Origin: Phlebotomus papatasi
Lineage: Eukaryota > Arthropoda > Insecta > Diptera > Psychodidae
Assembly: GCF_024763615.1 (NCBI RefSeq)
Contig: NC_077223.1
Coordinates: 48,360,627-48,424,626 of the forward strand
Direction of reading: 5' to 3'
Length of the DNA: 64,000 nucleotides
Part shown: positions 1 through 12,019 of the stretch, piece after piece
Position numbering within the stretch: the stretch's first letter is position 1
Layout: each line of letters begins with the position of its first letter
Notes under the pieces: model-generated
The model's database searches: none
What the model was told of the DNA's origin: nothing
The model's input: the letters and a program-made list of their open reading frames with translations, nothing else
Position numbers and translations under genes: made by a program

Positions 1-112
1 TCCTTAAGTAGAAGGAATGCAAAAAATCAATTTCTATTAAATATATTACATTTCAAACATGAGACTTTGGCGCTTGCATACAACTATGCCGAAATTTGGC
101 ACACTTACCCTA
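1..112. mobile_element. Family A MITE, right-end fragment cut by window edge
   Basis: The last ~112 bases match the ends of the two fuller copies at 1765-2192 and 6179-6609: a block around gcgcttgcatacaactatg followed by the terminal GGCACACTTACCC and a TA. Only the right part lies inside the window. The TA after the terminus fits a TA-targeting DNA transposon. No coding capacity is visible. Confidence 0.7.
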
Positions 113-1764
113 ACAAATAGTAACACTACTCGCAAACAATTTATTAAATGTGTAATATCGCTAAGTTAGGGGTATATCGTCACTCTAAATTGACTTAAAA
201 CAATAGGATGATCTATGTCTGTGATCTTAATTGACAATCCTACACCATTAAACTGTGTGAAAATCTCAGTGAGATAAAATAAACTTAGGTAACACGACGA
301 TTTCCATTTTCAAAACTTTCCACAAGAAATACAATTTACCCCCTGCTGCAAGTATTGTTTCTTTTAAAGTCTTCTGAAAAACACATCTTGCCTTTTTTTG
401 ACTCGTTGTCTGAAGAGCCCATTCTTCAGAGTATCTTTTTTTCACTCAACTTATAAGGCGCTTGCAAATTTATTTGGGGTTAAGGGAAATCCAAATCAAT
501 TTTGATACATGTGAACAGGATGTATAAAAGGAAGAAAAAGAATTTTTGGGAAACATTGTTATAGACTTTACCTTGGAATATTTTCATACGAATCCCACGA
601 TGTCAAGCAATTGTAGGAGGAATAGCGGCTTGTTCCCGCCATTTCACAAAGAAGAGCTACCATTTGAGCTTACCCACACCAACTTTTTTCGCCTAATCCA
701 ATGCACTTTAATCTCCATCATTTTACCGACACCTCACCATAATCGTCTAATATCAAATCCACCAAAAATTCTGAATACGTGTGTCTTCCTCTGTACACTG
801 CTTCTTGGTTGATTTTGGATAATTGCTTTAACAGAATACACATTTACAAGAATCTGTCGTTAAGATTCTTTTGCGAAGTATATACATGTATATCATATGA
901 TATTTTAAACTTGTAAGTACTTTGACTATATCCATATACAAACGGTATTTACAAACATATACCTTAACCGAAATTGGCTGTATATTATTTAAATATAATT
1001 AGAAAGTGACTCAATGGCTAATAAAAATTAAACAGGAAATCAACTTTACATAATGCTAGTATTCAAATAATCAATATTAGAATTAAATATTAAATGAGAG
1101 TAAGGAATTTTACTGTAAAATCATGGAGCACATTTATGAACTTAAGAACTTGTGCACTTCGAAAAGTATTTTCACTTTATCATTTCTTTATTATTTACCG
1201 GTCATAACCAATTCCACCAACCTACAAAATATTAGTAAAGCAGAACATGAAGAAGATATTACAATACAACTGTTGACGAATTCAGACCGGCATTATTATT
1301 ACTTTTGAAGTTGGAAAAAAATTAACAATTTTATCTTGCTATGAACGTTGTACTCGTATTCCTATTTAGAACTTCTCGTTTCATATTAAAAAAAATTATA
1401 AGCATTTAAAAATATCCCTTTAATCCTAAAGCTTCACAATTTAAAAGAACTATTAACACTATTTAAGTTTAGGTTAGACTATTGGAGGTATAGTATAGTG
1501 CGATTTTTTTGTTTCATGCTTATAGGGATTAATATGTATACTAATAAAGTGAAGCTATGTTCTACTGGAAGTTGAATAGAAAATAGCAATAGAAAAAATA
1601 TGACTTGGGATTGTTATTAGAGTGACCCATTAAAAGTTTTTATTCTTTGAATCATTAAAACAAATAATTGAACTTTTGAAAAAATCACACATTTTAACAC
1701 ATCTCGAAGAGTTCCTGTTTGCCTGTATTTCTTGATTGACTTGAACAAGTTTGAATTGAATATG
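113..1764. other. AT-rich non-coding interval
   Basis: I see no gene or repeat that I can support here. On the minus strand a 49-codon open frame (about 702-848) has a mildly coding-like base pattern but no supporting splice sites or recognisable domain. The rest is low-complexity A/T sequence. Confidence 0.5.
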
Positions 1765-2192
1765 TAAGGTAAGTGTACCAAATTCCGGCCAGCTTGCAAT
1801 TTCGGCCCCTATTTCTTTCTCAAATTTCCACGAATTTTTAGTTTTGCATACTCTAGAAATTATACAATAAAAGAAATACAAAAAATGTCGCTTCAACAAA
1901 CGAGAAGATGTGAAAGAGACGTTTGAAGAATTCCGGAAGGGCAAGGAACTATGAGAATGGAGGTGGCCGAAATAAGGCACCAAAGCTATGTCTATATTTT
2001 TATTCATTTTAAAATGTAATAAGAATGATTTTAGAGAAAATAAAGACGATAAACTGTCTACAAGGTTCCAAGTAACATTCTTTAAAAAGAAATATTAAAA
2101 AAATATTCAATTTGTATTAAAAATATTGCATTTCAAACTTGAGATTTTGGCGCTTGCATGCAACTATGTCGAAATATGGCACACTTACCCTA
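1765..2192. mobile_element. Family A MITE, complete copy 2 (~428 bp)
   Basis: The left end reads TA then AGGTAAGTGTACCAAATTC and the right end reads GGCACACTTACCC then TA, so the termini are inverted repeats flanked by TA. Its body matches the 6179-6609 copy in reverse orientation. A 125-codon minus-strand open frame (1630-2007) overlaps it, and its part inside the element aligns with a 76-codon frame in the other copy (shared residues such as HLHSHSSLPF). This is more likely shared ancestry of the repeat than a gene. Superfamily is inferred as TA-targeting (Tc1/mariner/pogo type). Confidence 0.85.
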
Positions 2193-4140
2193 AGGCTTTG
2201 GATTCTAGAAAACATATAATCAATCTCAACTATCTGGTTAGGAAATGGTCAAAGAAATTGTAAAGAATCTCAGCTAAAATCGTATTTGACTTTTAATTCG
2301 AAATTCAAGTACTTCACCGCTATTTTAGGCAAAGGTGATTAATGAATCGGTTCAAATTGATTAGGAGCCGGTAAACGTAAAGAAGAATGGTGAAGTTGAA
2401 TAAGCTTTGCGAAATGCTTGAATGCATGAACTGCATATGAGTTGACTCACCCAACAACTTTATTCATCAACGCACTTAATGTGGGATCAATTTTCAAGAC
2501 AAAACATCAAAGTAATAAGTTTGTGCATTCTTTGATCTTGGTTATTCCTGTGTAAAATATTTTATTCTTGTTCTTGTTCTGGATACTTTGAAAATTATTT
2601 GAAATCTGTCCTATGGGAATCACTGAAATTGAGTGTTTTAAAACAGAAAACTGAATTAGATACCGGTTATCAAAATCAATTAACTCTCTGCTAATTTTTT
2701 TCTAGTTGCTTGTGAAGTAACAACATAGAAAAAGCGAAATTAATAGCTACAAGGGACTTTTTTCATTCCAACATCTAAAAGATCTCTCTGATACATTTTT
2801 ATTGCGATAAAAAGATCACAAATGTCTCATATTAGTCGGAAAATAATAGTGTAATTTGTGGCATCAATGAGTGAATAGTTTTATCACTCAATTTATCGTT
2901 ATGCTATCACATTCACAGCCAATTTGGCGACAAGGCGACTATGAAAAATCTCCCATTATATTCTCACGATTCTACATTATTTATGAGTCACGATAGATGA
3001 AGAATGATAAGGGATTCTTGGGTAAGACAGTACATACAATATTTTGGAAATCTCAACACGTCTCTTGGTAGAAAAAAACACACAATACAAATCTTTCAAA
3101 CTACCCCTTTCTTACTTAAATTTCCTACAGATTTCTTTCTACAATTTTTTCTTGTCAATGATGAGAAATTGGAAAAAATTTTTAAAAGAAAACTATACTC
3201 TATCATCCATACGCTTGTATAAAATATTTTATGTGATACAATCGACAATTGAGAGAAATTGATGAGGAAAATATTTGTTATGAGTGTGAAAAATTCACTA
3301 ATAAAACTTTTGCACTTTAGGAGATAACTTAATGCAAAAAACATTAGTTTTTACAGCGATTTAACAAAGTTCATGAAAAATTCTTTAGATAACAGGATCA
3401 AAACGAACTGAGGAATTTTTCTTTCAACTCGCCAAATTAATTCCGTTCTATTTACAACCAATAAAGATAGATCAAACACAAAACATGGTAATCACATTTA
3501 TGGCTTTAATAGTGAACGCCTTCCACTTTTCCTTCACACAAATGAATGGCATTACTAAAAAGGGTTCTAAGGGGGATGGGAAAAAATGAGAGATATTATA
3601 GGATAGGATGGTACACAACACCCAAGTTCGATTTTAATAGATTGCCATACATAATTCTTTCCATCGAATTTTATTGTCATTTCTATTGAGTAAATATTGC
3701 CCTAACACCATTAAATAAACGCAAATAGTCATAATAATACCAAATTATAGCCACAATTTGTTCTTTTTTTTTTTATTATTTTATCTAATATCGTCTCGCC
3801 ACCCAAAAATACGACCTCTTTGTACACACTACTAGAGCACAACTAAGATACACTAGCGGATTTTTCAACACAGAAGTCCGCAAACCGCATTCTTCGCACT
3901 CATCACAAATTCTGTTTCCTTCATGAGAATTCTCATTGGGGCTTATCACAGGTGAACTTTATCACGAAGGATAGATCGGAGAGTAAGTCTATAGACGGTG
4001 GATACGACACGAATGAATTATTTCAGAAAGTGTGGAAAATTAAATATTCTTCTCCAGCACTTCACGTGCTTGCGTGTGTTTTAACCGCTACACAGTTGGT
4101 AAGCGACTAAAGTTATAAAACTGTTATACAAGGAAAACGA
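2193..4140. other. AT-rich non-coding interval
   Basis: No repeat family member or convincing exon was found. Overlapping short open frames around 3004-3344 on both strands are compatible with chance in this composition. Confidence 0.5.
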
Positions 4141-4390
4141 GGAAAACTCAAAGGAAATTTCAGTACAGTAGCGCAACAGCACGGTGGTTCACCCAAGCTC
4201 ATGATTCGGGTATTTTTCCAACCGCCTTCGGGCAATGAAAGAGCGCATGGAAAGTGTCTGAGAGACAACCATGACGTCTCCATTGCTCACATGCACATGG
4301 AAAATTGGCGGGAAAACCCCGACGTGACCATCACGCGCTGTACCATTTCTTCGCGCATCATCCCACTTTCATCACTATTTAATTATTACC
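4140..4390. promoter_or_regulatory. GC-enriched island, possible regulatory region
   Basis: This ~250-bp patch is clearly richer in G+C than its surroundings and is open in several frames on both strands, which is typical of a GC island rather than a specific gene. It contains cAMP-response-element-like words, ATGACGTCTC and CGACGTGACC, about 50 bp apart, and a CACGTG E-box lies just upstream near 4065. An initiator-like TTCAGTAC lies near 4160. These could mark a promoter or enhancer. The motifs are short and could occur by chance, so no direction or target gene can be given. Confidence 0.2.
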
Positions 4391-4786
4391 ACTTCATTTA
4401 CCTGGATGGAAATTAGTTCAAGTGAAAATTGAGTATATTCCACATGGAATGATAAATAAAGCATATTTTTATAAAGTTTTTTAGGTAATATGTGAAAATT
4501 TCGATGTGATAGAATATTACGATAATTTTATTTCGATTGCCATATTTAAACATATTTTCGCGTTATTTAACTTAGTACGTTATTAAGTAGTAAATATGGG
4601 GTAGTTCTAAACACTGATTTTTATATCTACACTACTTGGATATTATGTCGACCACTTCTTCAGTGGATTAATGTGTTTTTTTTCTTTTTCAGTAGATTAA
4701 TGAATTCATGTAGGTCTCATTCTTTAAAGTTTAATGTCTAATAATAATAATTCTAATATGATTGTCCATAAGAATTTGAACCGCGC

Positions 4787-5827
4787 TTAACCCTTTAACC
4801 CTTTAACGACGAGACACTTTTTACGGACTGAAAATCAACAATAAAAATTAAACTGAGAAACATAATCAATGATAAGTCTTACATCTAACCTTGGAAAATA
4901 CAACAGTGTCTGATTCGGTATGTTTTTTGCTTCTATGAACGATAGGGTAAAAATAGCCCAAAAATTTAAGTAATTTTTCTGACAATACCAATGATTAATA
5001 TTTTTCGCTTTGATTAAAAATATTACGTATGATTATTGTAGTTTTTATTGCCAAAAGGGTTTTGCTTACAAAAATTGGAAGTATAAAAAATAAATAAAAT
5101 CAATTATGAATTTGAGAATTTAAAAATTCGCCATTTTTGAGCATAAATATTTACTACATAGCAAATAGCTAGAGACTTGCCAAATATATTCCAGATTCCT
5201 TCAACCTTCTACTTTAAAATTATGTACAGACATAAGAAAAAAATAACTTTGCGTAGTCAAGAAAAATTATTTTCTTTATGGGACAGTGGTGTTCCAATCG
5301 GTTTTAAAGGGTTAAGGACGATTGGGACACCGGTGTCCCATAAAGAAAATTATTTTTCCTGACTACCTAAAGTTATTTTTTCCTTATGTTTGTACGTCAT
5401 TGCAAAGTAGAAGGTTGAAGGAATTTAGGATATTTTTTGCAAGTCTCTAGCAATTTGCTATGTTGTAAATATTTAAGTTCAAAAATTACGAATTTTTAAA
5501 TTCTCATAATGATAACTAATTTTAATTATTTTTTATACTTCCAATTTTTTTTAAGCAAACCCGTTTTGGAAAAAAGAAACTAAAATATTCAAACATAATA
5601 TTTTTCATTAGAGTGAAAATTATCATTATTGGTATTGTTAGAAAAATTACTTAAATTTTTAAGCTATTTTTGTACCAATCGCTTATAGAGGTAAAAAATA
5701 CACCGAATTAGACTCTGTTGGATTTTCTAAGGCTAGATGTAAGATTTTTTTACTGATTTTGTCTATCGATTTCATTTTTATTGCGTATTTTCGGTCCGCA
5801 AAAACTGTCTCGTCGTTAAAGGGTTAA
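4787..5827. mobile_element. Inverted dimer of a ~513-bp piggyBac-like MITE
   Basis: Two ~513-bp copies of one element face each other. The left copy starts after TTAA at 4799 with CCCTTTAACGACGAGAC and ends at 5311 with AAAGGG. The second copy follows in reverse orientation and ends at 5823 with CGTCGTTAAAGGG, then TTAA (5824-5827). A single copy at 40189-40702 shows the monomer is real. The TTAA flanks and CCCTTTAA termini are typical of piggyBac. At the junction the second copy lacks its outer CCC and is joined at the TTAA that lies inside its own terminus. The first eight bases CCCTTTAA are also duplicated at the left edge. No transposase remains. Confidence 0.85.
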
Positions 5828-5831
5828 CAAA

Positions 5832-6127
5832 CCATGGCATCAAGCGCCTGGCAAGTTGGCCTTTTTATATGGAGCTATTTGAAGCCAATTTCAAAATTGA
5901 TCTCGGACTCACAGTGCACCAAGGAAAAAATTTATTTAAACAAAAATTTAGTATATTTTATCCCTCCATACGGAAAGATCTCTTATAATACGGAAAAACT
6001 TCTCACTTTTTAAATATTTAGCATAACGATCACGAGTGCAGAAAAATTCCCATACGCATTTGTATGTGAAAGTAAGAAATTGGCTTCAACTTTGAAGGCC
6101 ACTCGCCGGGGACTAGTATGGCATATA
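5832..6127. mobile_element. Unnamed MITE, ~295 bp
   Basis: The left part (catggcatcaagcgcc, then gttggcctt, then ttgaagccaatttc) reappears reverse-complemented at the right (gaaattggcttcaa, then aaggccactcgcc, then tatggcat). These ~50-bp imperfect inverted repeats enclose AT-rich sequence without an open frame. Target duplication and superfamily cannot be read. It sits between the piggyBac-like dimer and the next family A copy, so this is a transposon cluster. Confidence 0.6.
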
Positions 6128-6178
6128 GAATTGTTTGTGCTAATTCTTTTTTTCAGAGAATTAAAAAAAAATTACCCA

Positions 6179-6609
6179 TAGGGTAAGTGTGCCAAATTTC
6201 GGCATAGTTGCATGCAAGCGTCAAAGACTCAAGTTTGAAATGTAACATTTTAAATAAAAATTGATTTTTTTTATTCTTTCTTGTGTAAGAGTGTTGCTTG
6301 GAACCTTGTAAAGAGTTTACCGTTTTTATTTACTCTAAAATCATTCTTAATACATTTTAAAATTAATAAAAATATAGGCATAGCTTTGGTGCCCTATTTC
6401 GACCACCTTCATTCTCATAGTTCCTTGCCCTTCGGGAATTCTTCCAATATCTTTTTCACGTCATCTCGTTTGTCGAAGGTACATTTTTTGTTATTCTTTT
6501 GCAATGTATAATCTCTAGAGTACGTAAAATCTAAAAGTTCATGGAAATTCGAGGAACAAAAAAGGTGGCCGAAATTGCAAGTTGGCCGGAATTTGGCACA
6601 CTTACCCTA
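6179..6609. mobile_element. Family A MITE, complete copy 3 (~431 bp)
   Basis: Left terminus TA-GGGTAAGTGTGCCAAATTTC and right terminus GGAATTTGGCACACTTACCC-TA are near-perfect inverted repeats, with TA on both sides. The body matches copies at 1765-2192 and 1-112. A 76-codon frame (6281-6511) shares its residue pattern with the frame in copy 2. TA target and GGGTAA ends link it to other families in this window. Confidence 0.88.
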
Positions 6610-8179
6610 AGCCCTGGAATATTTTTTGGTCAGTAAATTTGCAAAATTGATAAGTGAAAAAGTCGAATTTATTTATTGACCATTTTCACCAAAATACTGC
6701 CTAATTTGTTCTGTTTTCTTTTTTACAATTTGATATTACTTCACATAATTATATTGATGTCTATTTACATTTCCTATGTAAGCATTATATTTTAATAATA
6801 CATATATCCAAAGTTACAGAAAAGACGACACGAGATTATACATGAATTCTCCCCTTATATTAATCAAGTCCGTTAATAATTGAATAGTGTGATGAACCTT
6901 CCGGAGACACTCTGGAGCGAAATTATAAATTAACTCAATAATCTGCCAAAGAATGTGTGTCCATTGAGGCTTGAGGATATGGGTAAAGAGAATACTCGAA
7001 ATGATTTCTTGTTAGTAAATACTTCAAAACCACTGGATTGTCCCACAAAGTGGAAAATATCGATTAACACCATTTCAATAGGTTTGCATGACAGAAATTT
7101 AGAATTGAGAGTATTTAATAAAGAGTCTACGTGAGTAAATTATCTTTATAAAGTTAGATAATCATTCAATCATTTCTTGACAAAAATTTGTGAAGTATAA
7201 AAAAAACTTAACAATTATCAATTCTTATTAGGACATTTTGCATTAAATTAAAGTTCTACAAATGTATTAAATGTATGATAATATTTTGCAAATAAAAGTA
7301 AATGGCGCAGTATCAGGAAAAAATTTTCGTCTAAAGAACCTTAAATGGCAAATTTTATTGTTCGAATTATAGGCAGAGAGAAAAAATGATAAAGCACAGC
7401 GGTGATACTTAGTACCATTTTTATAGTTGAATTTTAATTTAAATAACAACTGGTCTAATATTTCTTGATTTCCACATCAAAGAGTCCATAACCTTTGAAC
7501 AAATCTAAACTTGCTCTAATTTTGTGAAATATATGCTAACTAGAGTATTTTTAACCTTTAACTTTGAAAATTCTTTGAAACTTTGAAAGGGTATTTTCGT
7601 ATGAACGAAATATAGAGGAAGTCTTTTAGGCTTCGCAGATACCCTGGCTTCAAACACTTCATATCTCTCCTACATTTCTTGAATAAATTTGACATATCTT
7701 TTAATAGCTAGTCTTAAGTCACAAATAACCCGAAAAAAATAGGTTAGATTCATTAACCCATTTCTTACCATGGTATTACACATCATCCGCAAATTGAGTG
7801 ATTTAAGATAATTTATTCCTGTGCAATTGTTATCTGAATTGATGTCGGAAATGGATTTTTAGTAACATTAGTCCTCTAATTACTTGGAAAAATTAGTCCC
7901 ACAGAGATGAAAATACATTTTGATTTCCTTGCTTTGCGGAAGGTCATGCAAAATTTTTGCTCAAAATGGACATCCCGTCGAATTTGTTAAAATTGGCCTT
8001 CATACTCTTTACGGGTTTGAATTCTGATTATCAATTTGTTTTCTTGCATAGTTACTCTTTCTAAATCAATAGAGTTTGTAATGTTAATGTAAAGAATTTA
8101 AATTTAGTGACCGTTAAGACGTGGGTTTGGCAGTGGCTCCGCGCGCCCTCGTGATAGATAAAATTTCCACCTAGGTAAC
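6610..8179. other. AT-rich interval with a degraded R1 fragment
   Basis: About 7530-7640 resembles part of the R1 repeat (ctagagtatttttaacctt, then gggtattttcgtatga), matching 47470-47560. The remainder shows no supportable feature. Confidence 0.4.
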
Positions 8180-8325
8180 CTCTAAAACAGAGGTGTGCAA
8201 AAACCGTTTAAAACCGAACAAACGTCAAAAGAAAATTGTACGTTAATGGTCAAAACGCTATTTGAACAAATTTATTTTGACGTTTATTCGGTTTCAAACC
8301 GTTTTTGTACTCCCCTACTCTAAAA
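8180..8325. mobile_element. hAT MITE, copy 1 (130 bp) with 8-bp target duplication
   Basis: The element (8188-8317) begins CAGAGGTGTGCAAAAACCG and ends with the inverted relative of that sequence. It is flanked by a perfect 8-bp direct repeat CTCTAAAA (8180-8187 and 8318-8325). Its core repeats ACGTCAAA in both orientations. An 8-bp duplication with a CAGAGG-type end is diagnostic of hAT transposons, and TA in the middle of the target fits the Buster branch (nnnTAnnn). It is non-autonomous. Confidence 0.9.
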
Positions 8326-8451
8326 CATATGAAAAATGAAAGATGTTGTACAACTAGCTTTTGAAATTCACAAAAAGATTATTTCACCAAATTATAATTT
8401 TGAAAGAAGAATAAAGTTGTGGAAAATGAAGTAATGACATGTAGGTTTTTT

Positions 8452-8595
8452 CTCTAGGGCAAAGGCGTGCAAGAACCGTTGAAACCGAATAAACGTCAAA
8501 TGAAACATGTACGTCAATGGTCAAAACACTAACAGAACAAACTTATTTTGACGTTAATTCGGTTTCAACGGTTCTTGCACGCCTCTGCTCTAGGG
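8452..8595. mobile_element. hAT MITE, copy 2 (128 bp) with 8-bp target duplication
   Basis: Element 8460-8587 is a close relative of the copy at 8188-8317 and is flanked by a perfect 8-bp repeat CTCTAGGG (8452-8459 and 8588-8595). Terminal inverted repeats CAAAGGCGTGCAAGAACCG and CGGTTCTTGCACGCCTCTG extend far into the element, so nearly the whole sequence can fold into a hairpin. Its low divergence suggests it is younger than copy 1. Confidence 0.93.
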
Positions 8596-9918
8596 GATAT
8601 ACGGCCCTGGGGAAGACTTCAAGTTTCTATCTGTAAATGCTTAGTCTGGATGCAAATGGGTCTAGGAGGACAACTGATAAGATAGCATAATGCTATTTTC
8701 TGAAAGATACATTTCCGAAGAATAAGGATAATCACAAAGTTAACGTCGAAGAAAAAATTTTCAGGGAAGGCGGTTCAAATTTTGTAGGGTAAAAAAATCT
8801 ATAGTTTAATATGTTGCCCTTTCTATACATTGTGTGAACAATGAAATCCAGTGAATAAGTTTTTAACGAGTTCGAGCACTCCGCAAAGGAGGAAAACTTC
8901 TTGTTCCTTTCTAATTGAAACAAGAGTGAAATAAACACTGTTTGATCGTTTTCTCGTTGTTGTACAAACATGCTGAAATGGTATAACTATACTGCTTTCT
9001 GTTTTATTCTATTTCAACTCAAGTTACTTTTTCTATGAGGAAGGTAAATAAAGTTTCAGCATACTCGAGTATGAACTGAGAAACAGTGAATGTGAATTCT
9101 ATATTGTGTTTCAGATTCATACTCTTAGCAAAAATGGTATACAAAAGAATCATATATAGAAAGATCCCCGTGAAAATAAAATGCAGATAACTTATTGAAT
9201 ATTTTAGAAGAGGTGGTTTTGTGAAAATCTACAGAAGTTATATGAAAGAGAGATAGATTTAAATGCAATTCTTTTTCCAGCTTTCCATTTGATTTGCATA
9301 TCAAAAGAGACGTGCTTAAAATTGTGACAAGAAGGAACTTTGAAATTTTCCTAAATAGGTGCTCTAATTTTTTTTGCGTTACATTTCAATCAAAAAGCAA
9401 GATTCTGAGGAATTTAAATGTCCCATAGAATGTTGCTTTAAGTAAAATTTTGATAAATTCATGTCTAATTTATATAAAGTTTGTCATTTCCATTAGTTTT
9501 TGAATACATTTGCATAATATATCACATAAGGAATAGCAATAGTTATCTTCTTAGAAATTCCATGCTTATGACACATATTAGACATAAACTTGAGCTTTAT
9601 TTGATTCTGTGCATTATCTTATGGATTAGAATTCCCGATGCGACTCCAAAATTTCTTAACATTTTCAAATTGCTTTAAAAAGAAAATCTATATATAGATA
9701 GACTATTGCTATAGTAATAGTCTATCTCGTATTGTGAAAAACTTTCACTTATTAAATATAAAATAGAGAAATTATGCTAAATTTTGGACAATTAAATACT
9801 GATCTAAATATTGGACACTTGATATATTTCTCAAATTATAAAAGATCAAAGGAATGAAATATATATTTATTTAAAAACATTTAATTTAAGATGGTTTTCG
9901 GATAGATTAATGAACCAG
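8596..9918. other. AT-rich interval with a short hairpin
   Basis: No exon or repeat is supported. A perfect 12-bp inverted repeat (AGATAGACTATT and AATAGTCTATCT, 8-base loop) lies at about 9695-9726. It could be a foldback remnant or chance. Small open frames here do not resemble proteins. Confidence 0.4.
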
Positions 9919-11795
9919 TAGGGAATGCAGTTGGAGAGACCGGGGAGGTTGTGGATACGTTTTTGTGTTTTTGATTTTGGGGCATTTATAAGAGTTATGT
10001 TTCATTTGGCCCATAGCACACCCATTATGGTATTGACTTAATCAAAATTACTCGATAGAGTTTGGAAAATAAATGGGCCTTCTTGAAAAAGGAAAATTAA
10101 TGCGTCGTTCTGTCTTTAACATCCTCAGTCTGGGGCAAAATGAGACAAGAAAAGGAATGTTTGGGACGCGGTTTTTTCTGACTTAACTTGGTATTTCTGG
10201 CAATAAAAACCTCCAGGCCTGGATTAAGTACTTCCTCTGGAATAATCTCATCTGCGATTTACACTCTAAATCCCTTCAGTTTTCTTCCCAGAGTCGTTTT
10301 TTCAACACGTTTAACCATACGGAAGACTTGGCAGTTCCCTGTAGGGGGACAATTCCATTCAAGCTTTTTTTGTCATATCATATGAGTTCGAAAATGCAAT
10401 TCATTTAATTTTTAATGAAATTCCTTTTCTTGATGATTTTATGGAATGTACAGTACCGTCTTGGTTGATTTGTTTAACAAAATTCATTGCCATTTGAATT
10501 GCCAGAAATCTCAAATATTTATGTGACTTCTGACAATACCACGTGAGCTGAAATGGCAATATCACGGCTACAGAATCGCATTTTCGAGAAAGCTCGCATA
10601 AGATTCGAACCCAATTTGTCATATGGCATTGCCAGAGCGTTACATAATTCCCCTTCTGGATGCTTTTCAACCGTCATACCACTTCCATCAAGCTAATATT
10701 AACAGCTGTCTCTGATGTAGAACAATTTTATGACCTTTCTACACATCTTGTTGTATTTTGAGCACAAAAAAAACATATTAAATATTAATTTTGCTAAAGA
10801 ATACTCTTGTCGCTTTTTTATTGATTAGTCAAACGATCTGTGCGCCACCTAGAATTTCATGGAAATTGCAAATGGTTTAAGCGTCCCTCAGCATAGCCTT
10901 TTGAGAACGTTTAAATACAAAATAACAGAGAGTAATCGCAACAAATTGTACGAAAATATTTTTCTAAAATACTCTGTAAGCTGAGATAGTGAAATTTTGT
11001 TTATAGTTGATATAAAATACAAAGAGAAACACTGAAACGTCAAAAACATACAATCAATTCGTATCCAAAGGATATTCGACCTTTGCTTAATCCCGTTAAA
11101 AACTATTTTCTCGAAAATTTATTGAGCAATATCCTCTACAATTCTCACAAGTTCTCCAGAACAGGCAAGACGAGAGCTTTTTCAGAGAAATAAGGAAAAA
11201 ACAGGTAACATGCAGTTGCTGTAAAATCAAACAGGAATCCATCAATGAGTTCAAAACTAAAAGTTGCAAGAAAATCTACTCGTGTGAGGAATTTGATGAT
11301 TATGATAGCAATACTTAGAATAAAAAGGCAATAAAAGGTATACATAGATGGAAAATAATAAGAAAATACTTTAAATAACTGATTGACAAAAAATGACTGA
11401 ACTGTACAAATAAAATTGATATTAATTTCTAAGTATGAAAAAGAAGATTAAACATTTTTATTTCGATTAGAAATATTTTTAATCTAGTACTTAAAATTAA
11501 TTAATGTGCTCCAATAATGCAAATTATGCGAGAAAAAAACGCGTCCCAAACATCCCCTTTTGCGTCCCATACTGCCCCAAATCGGGGAGGTTTGGGACAA
11601 AGCGTCAAGTTAAATGTTTTATCTTCTCCAAGAAAACTCAGTTGTTTTCCAAGTTCTGTCGAGTACTCTTTATAAAGTCAATACCCAGAAGTATCCTATA
11701 GATCGCATAAAATTGTAATACACTATCGTGATTTTTTGGAATACTGTCTCAAAGTCAAAACATGAAAGTGTCCCAAACCTCCCCGGTCTCCCCTA
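9919..11795. mobile_element. ~1.9-kb element with GGGGAGACC-type ends
   Basis: The right end reads CCTCCCCGGTCTCCCC then TA, and the left end reads TA-GGGAATGCAGTTGG followed by AGACCGGGGAGGTT, so the ends are inverted repeats with a ~13-bp addition on the left. A second, inner inverted repeat pairs TTTGGGACGCGGTTTTTTCT (10161-10180) with its complement at 11531-11550. The motif CTGGGGCAAAATGAG inside resembles the ends of the GGGGAGACTGGGGC family (14926, 20820, 53704). There is no recognisable transposase, so it is called a non-autonomous TA-targeting element. Confidence 0.65.
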
Positions 11796-12019
11796 CATTT
11801 AAATTCTTTACATTAAATCATTACATTATTATTTTAGAGTAAACAAAAAAACTGCTCCCTCGTAGAGTTCGAGAAGTCACAATGATAAATTTATCTTTTC
11901 AACAAAGTTTCAAAAATATTCCTGAAAAAAAAAACAACTAAAACTCTCAAAATGTGATATTTCAAACTCAAAACACTTTATGCCAATTTGTAAGAAATTC
12001 GGCACAGTTAATTTATGAT

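Noticed and set aside
702..848. Minus-strand 49-codon frame with residues such as HTYSEFLVDLILDDYG
   Set aside because: Mildly coding-like, but starts directly after a stop with no acceptor, and no related copy in the window.
10590..10620. tRNA-like B-box words (gattcgaaccc here, ggttcgaattc near 21588)
   Set aside because: No matching A-box or cloverleaf at the right spacing.
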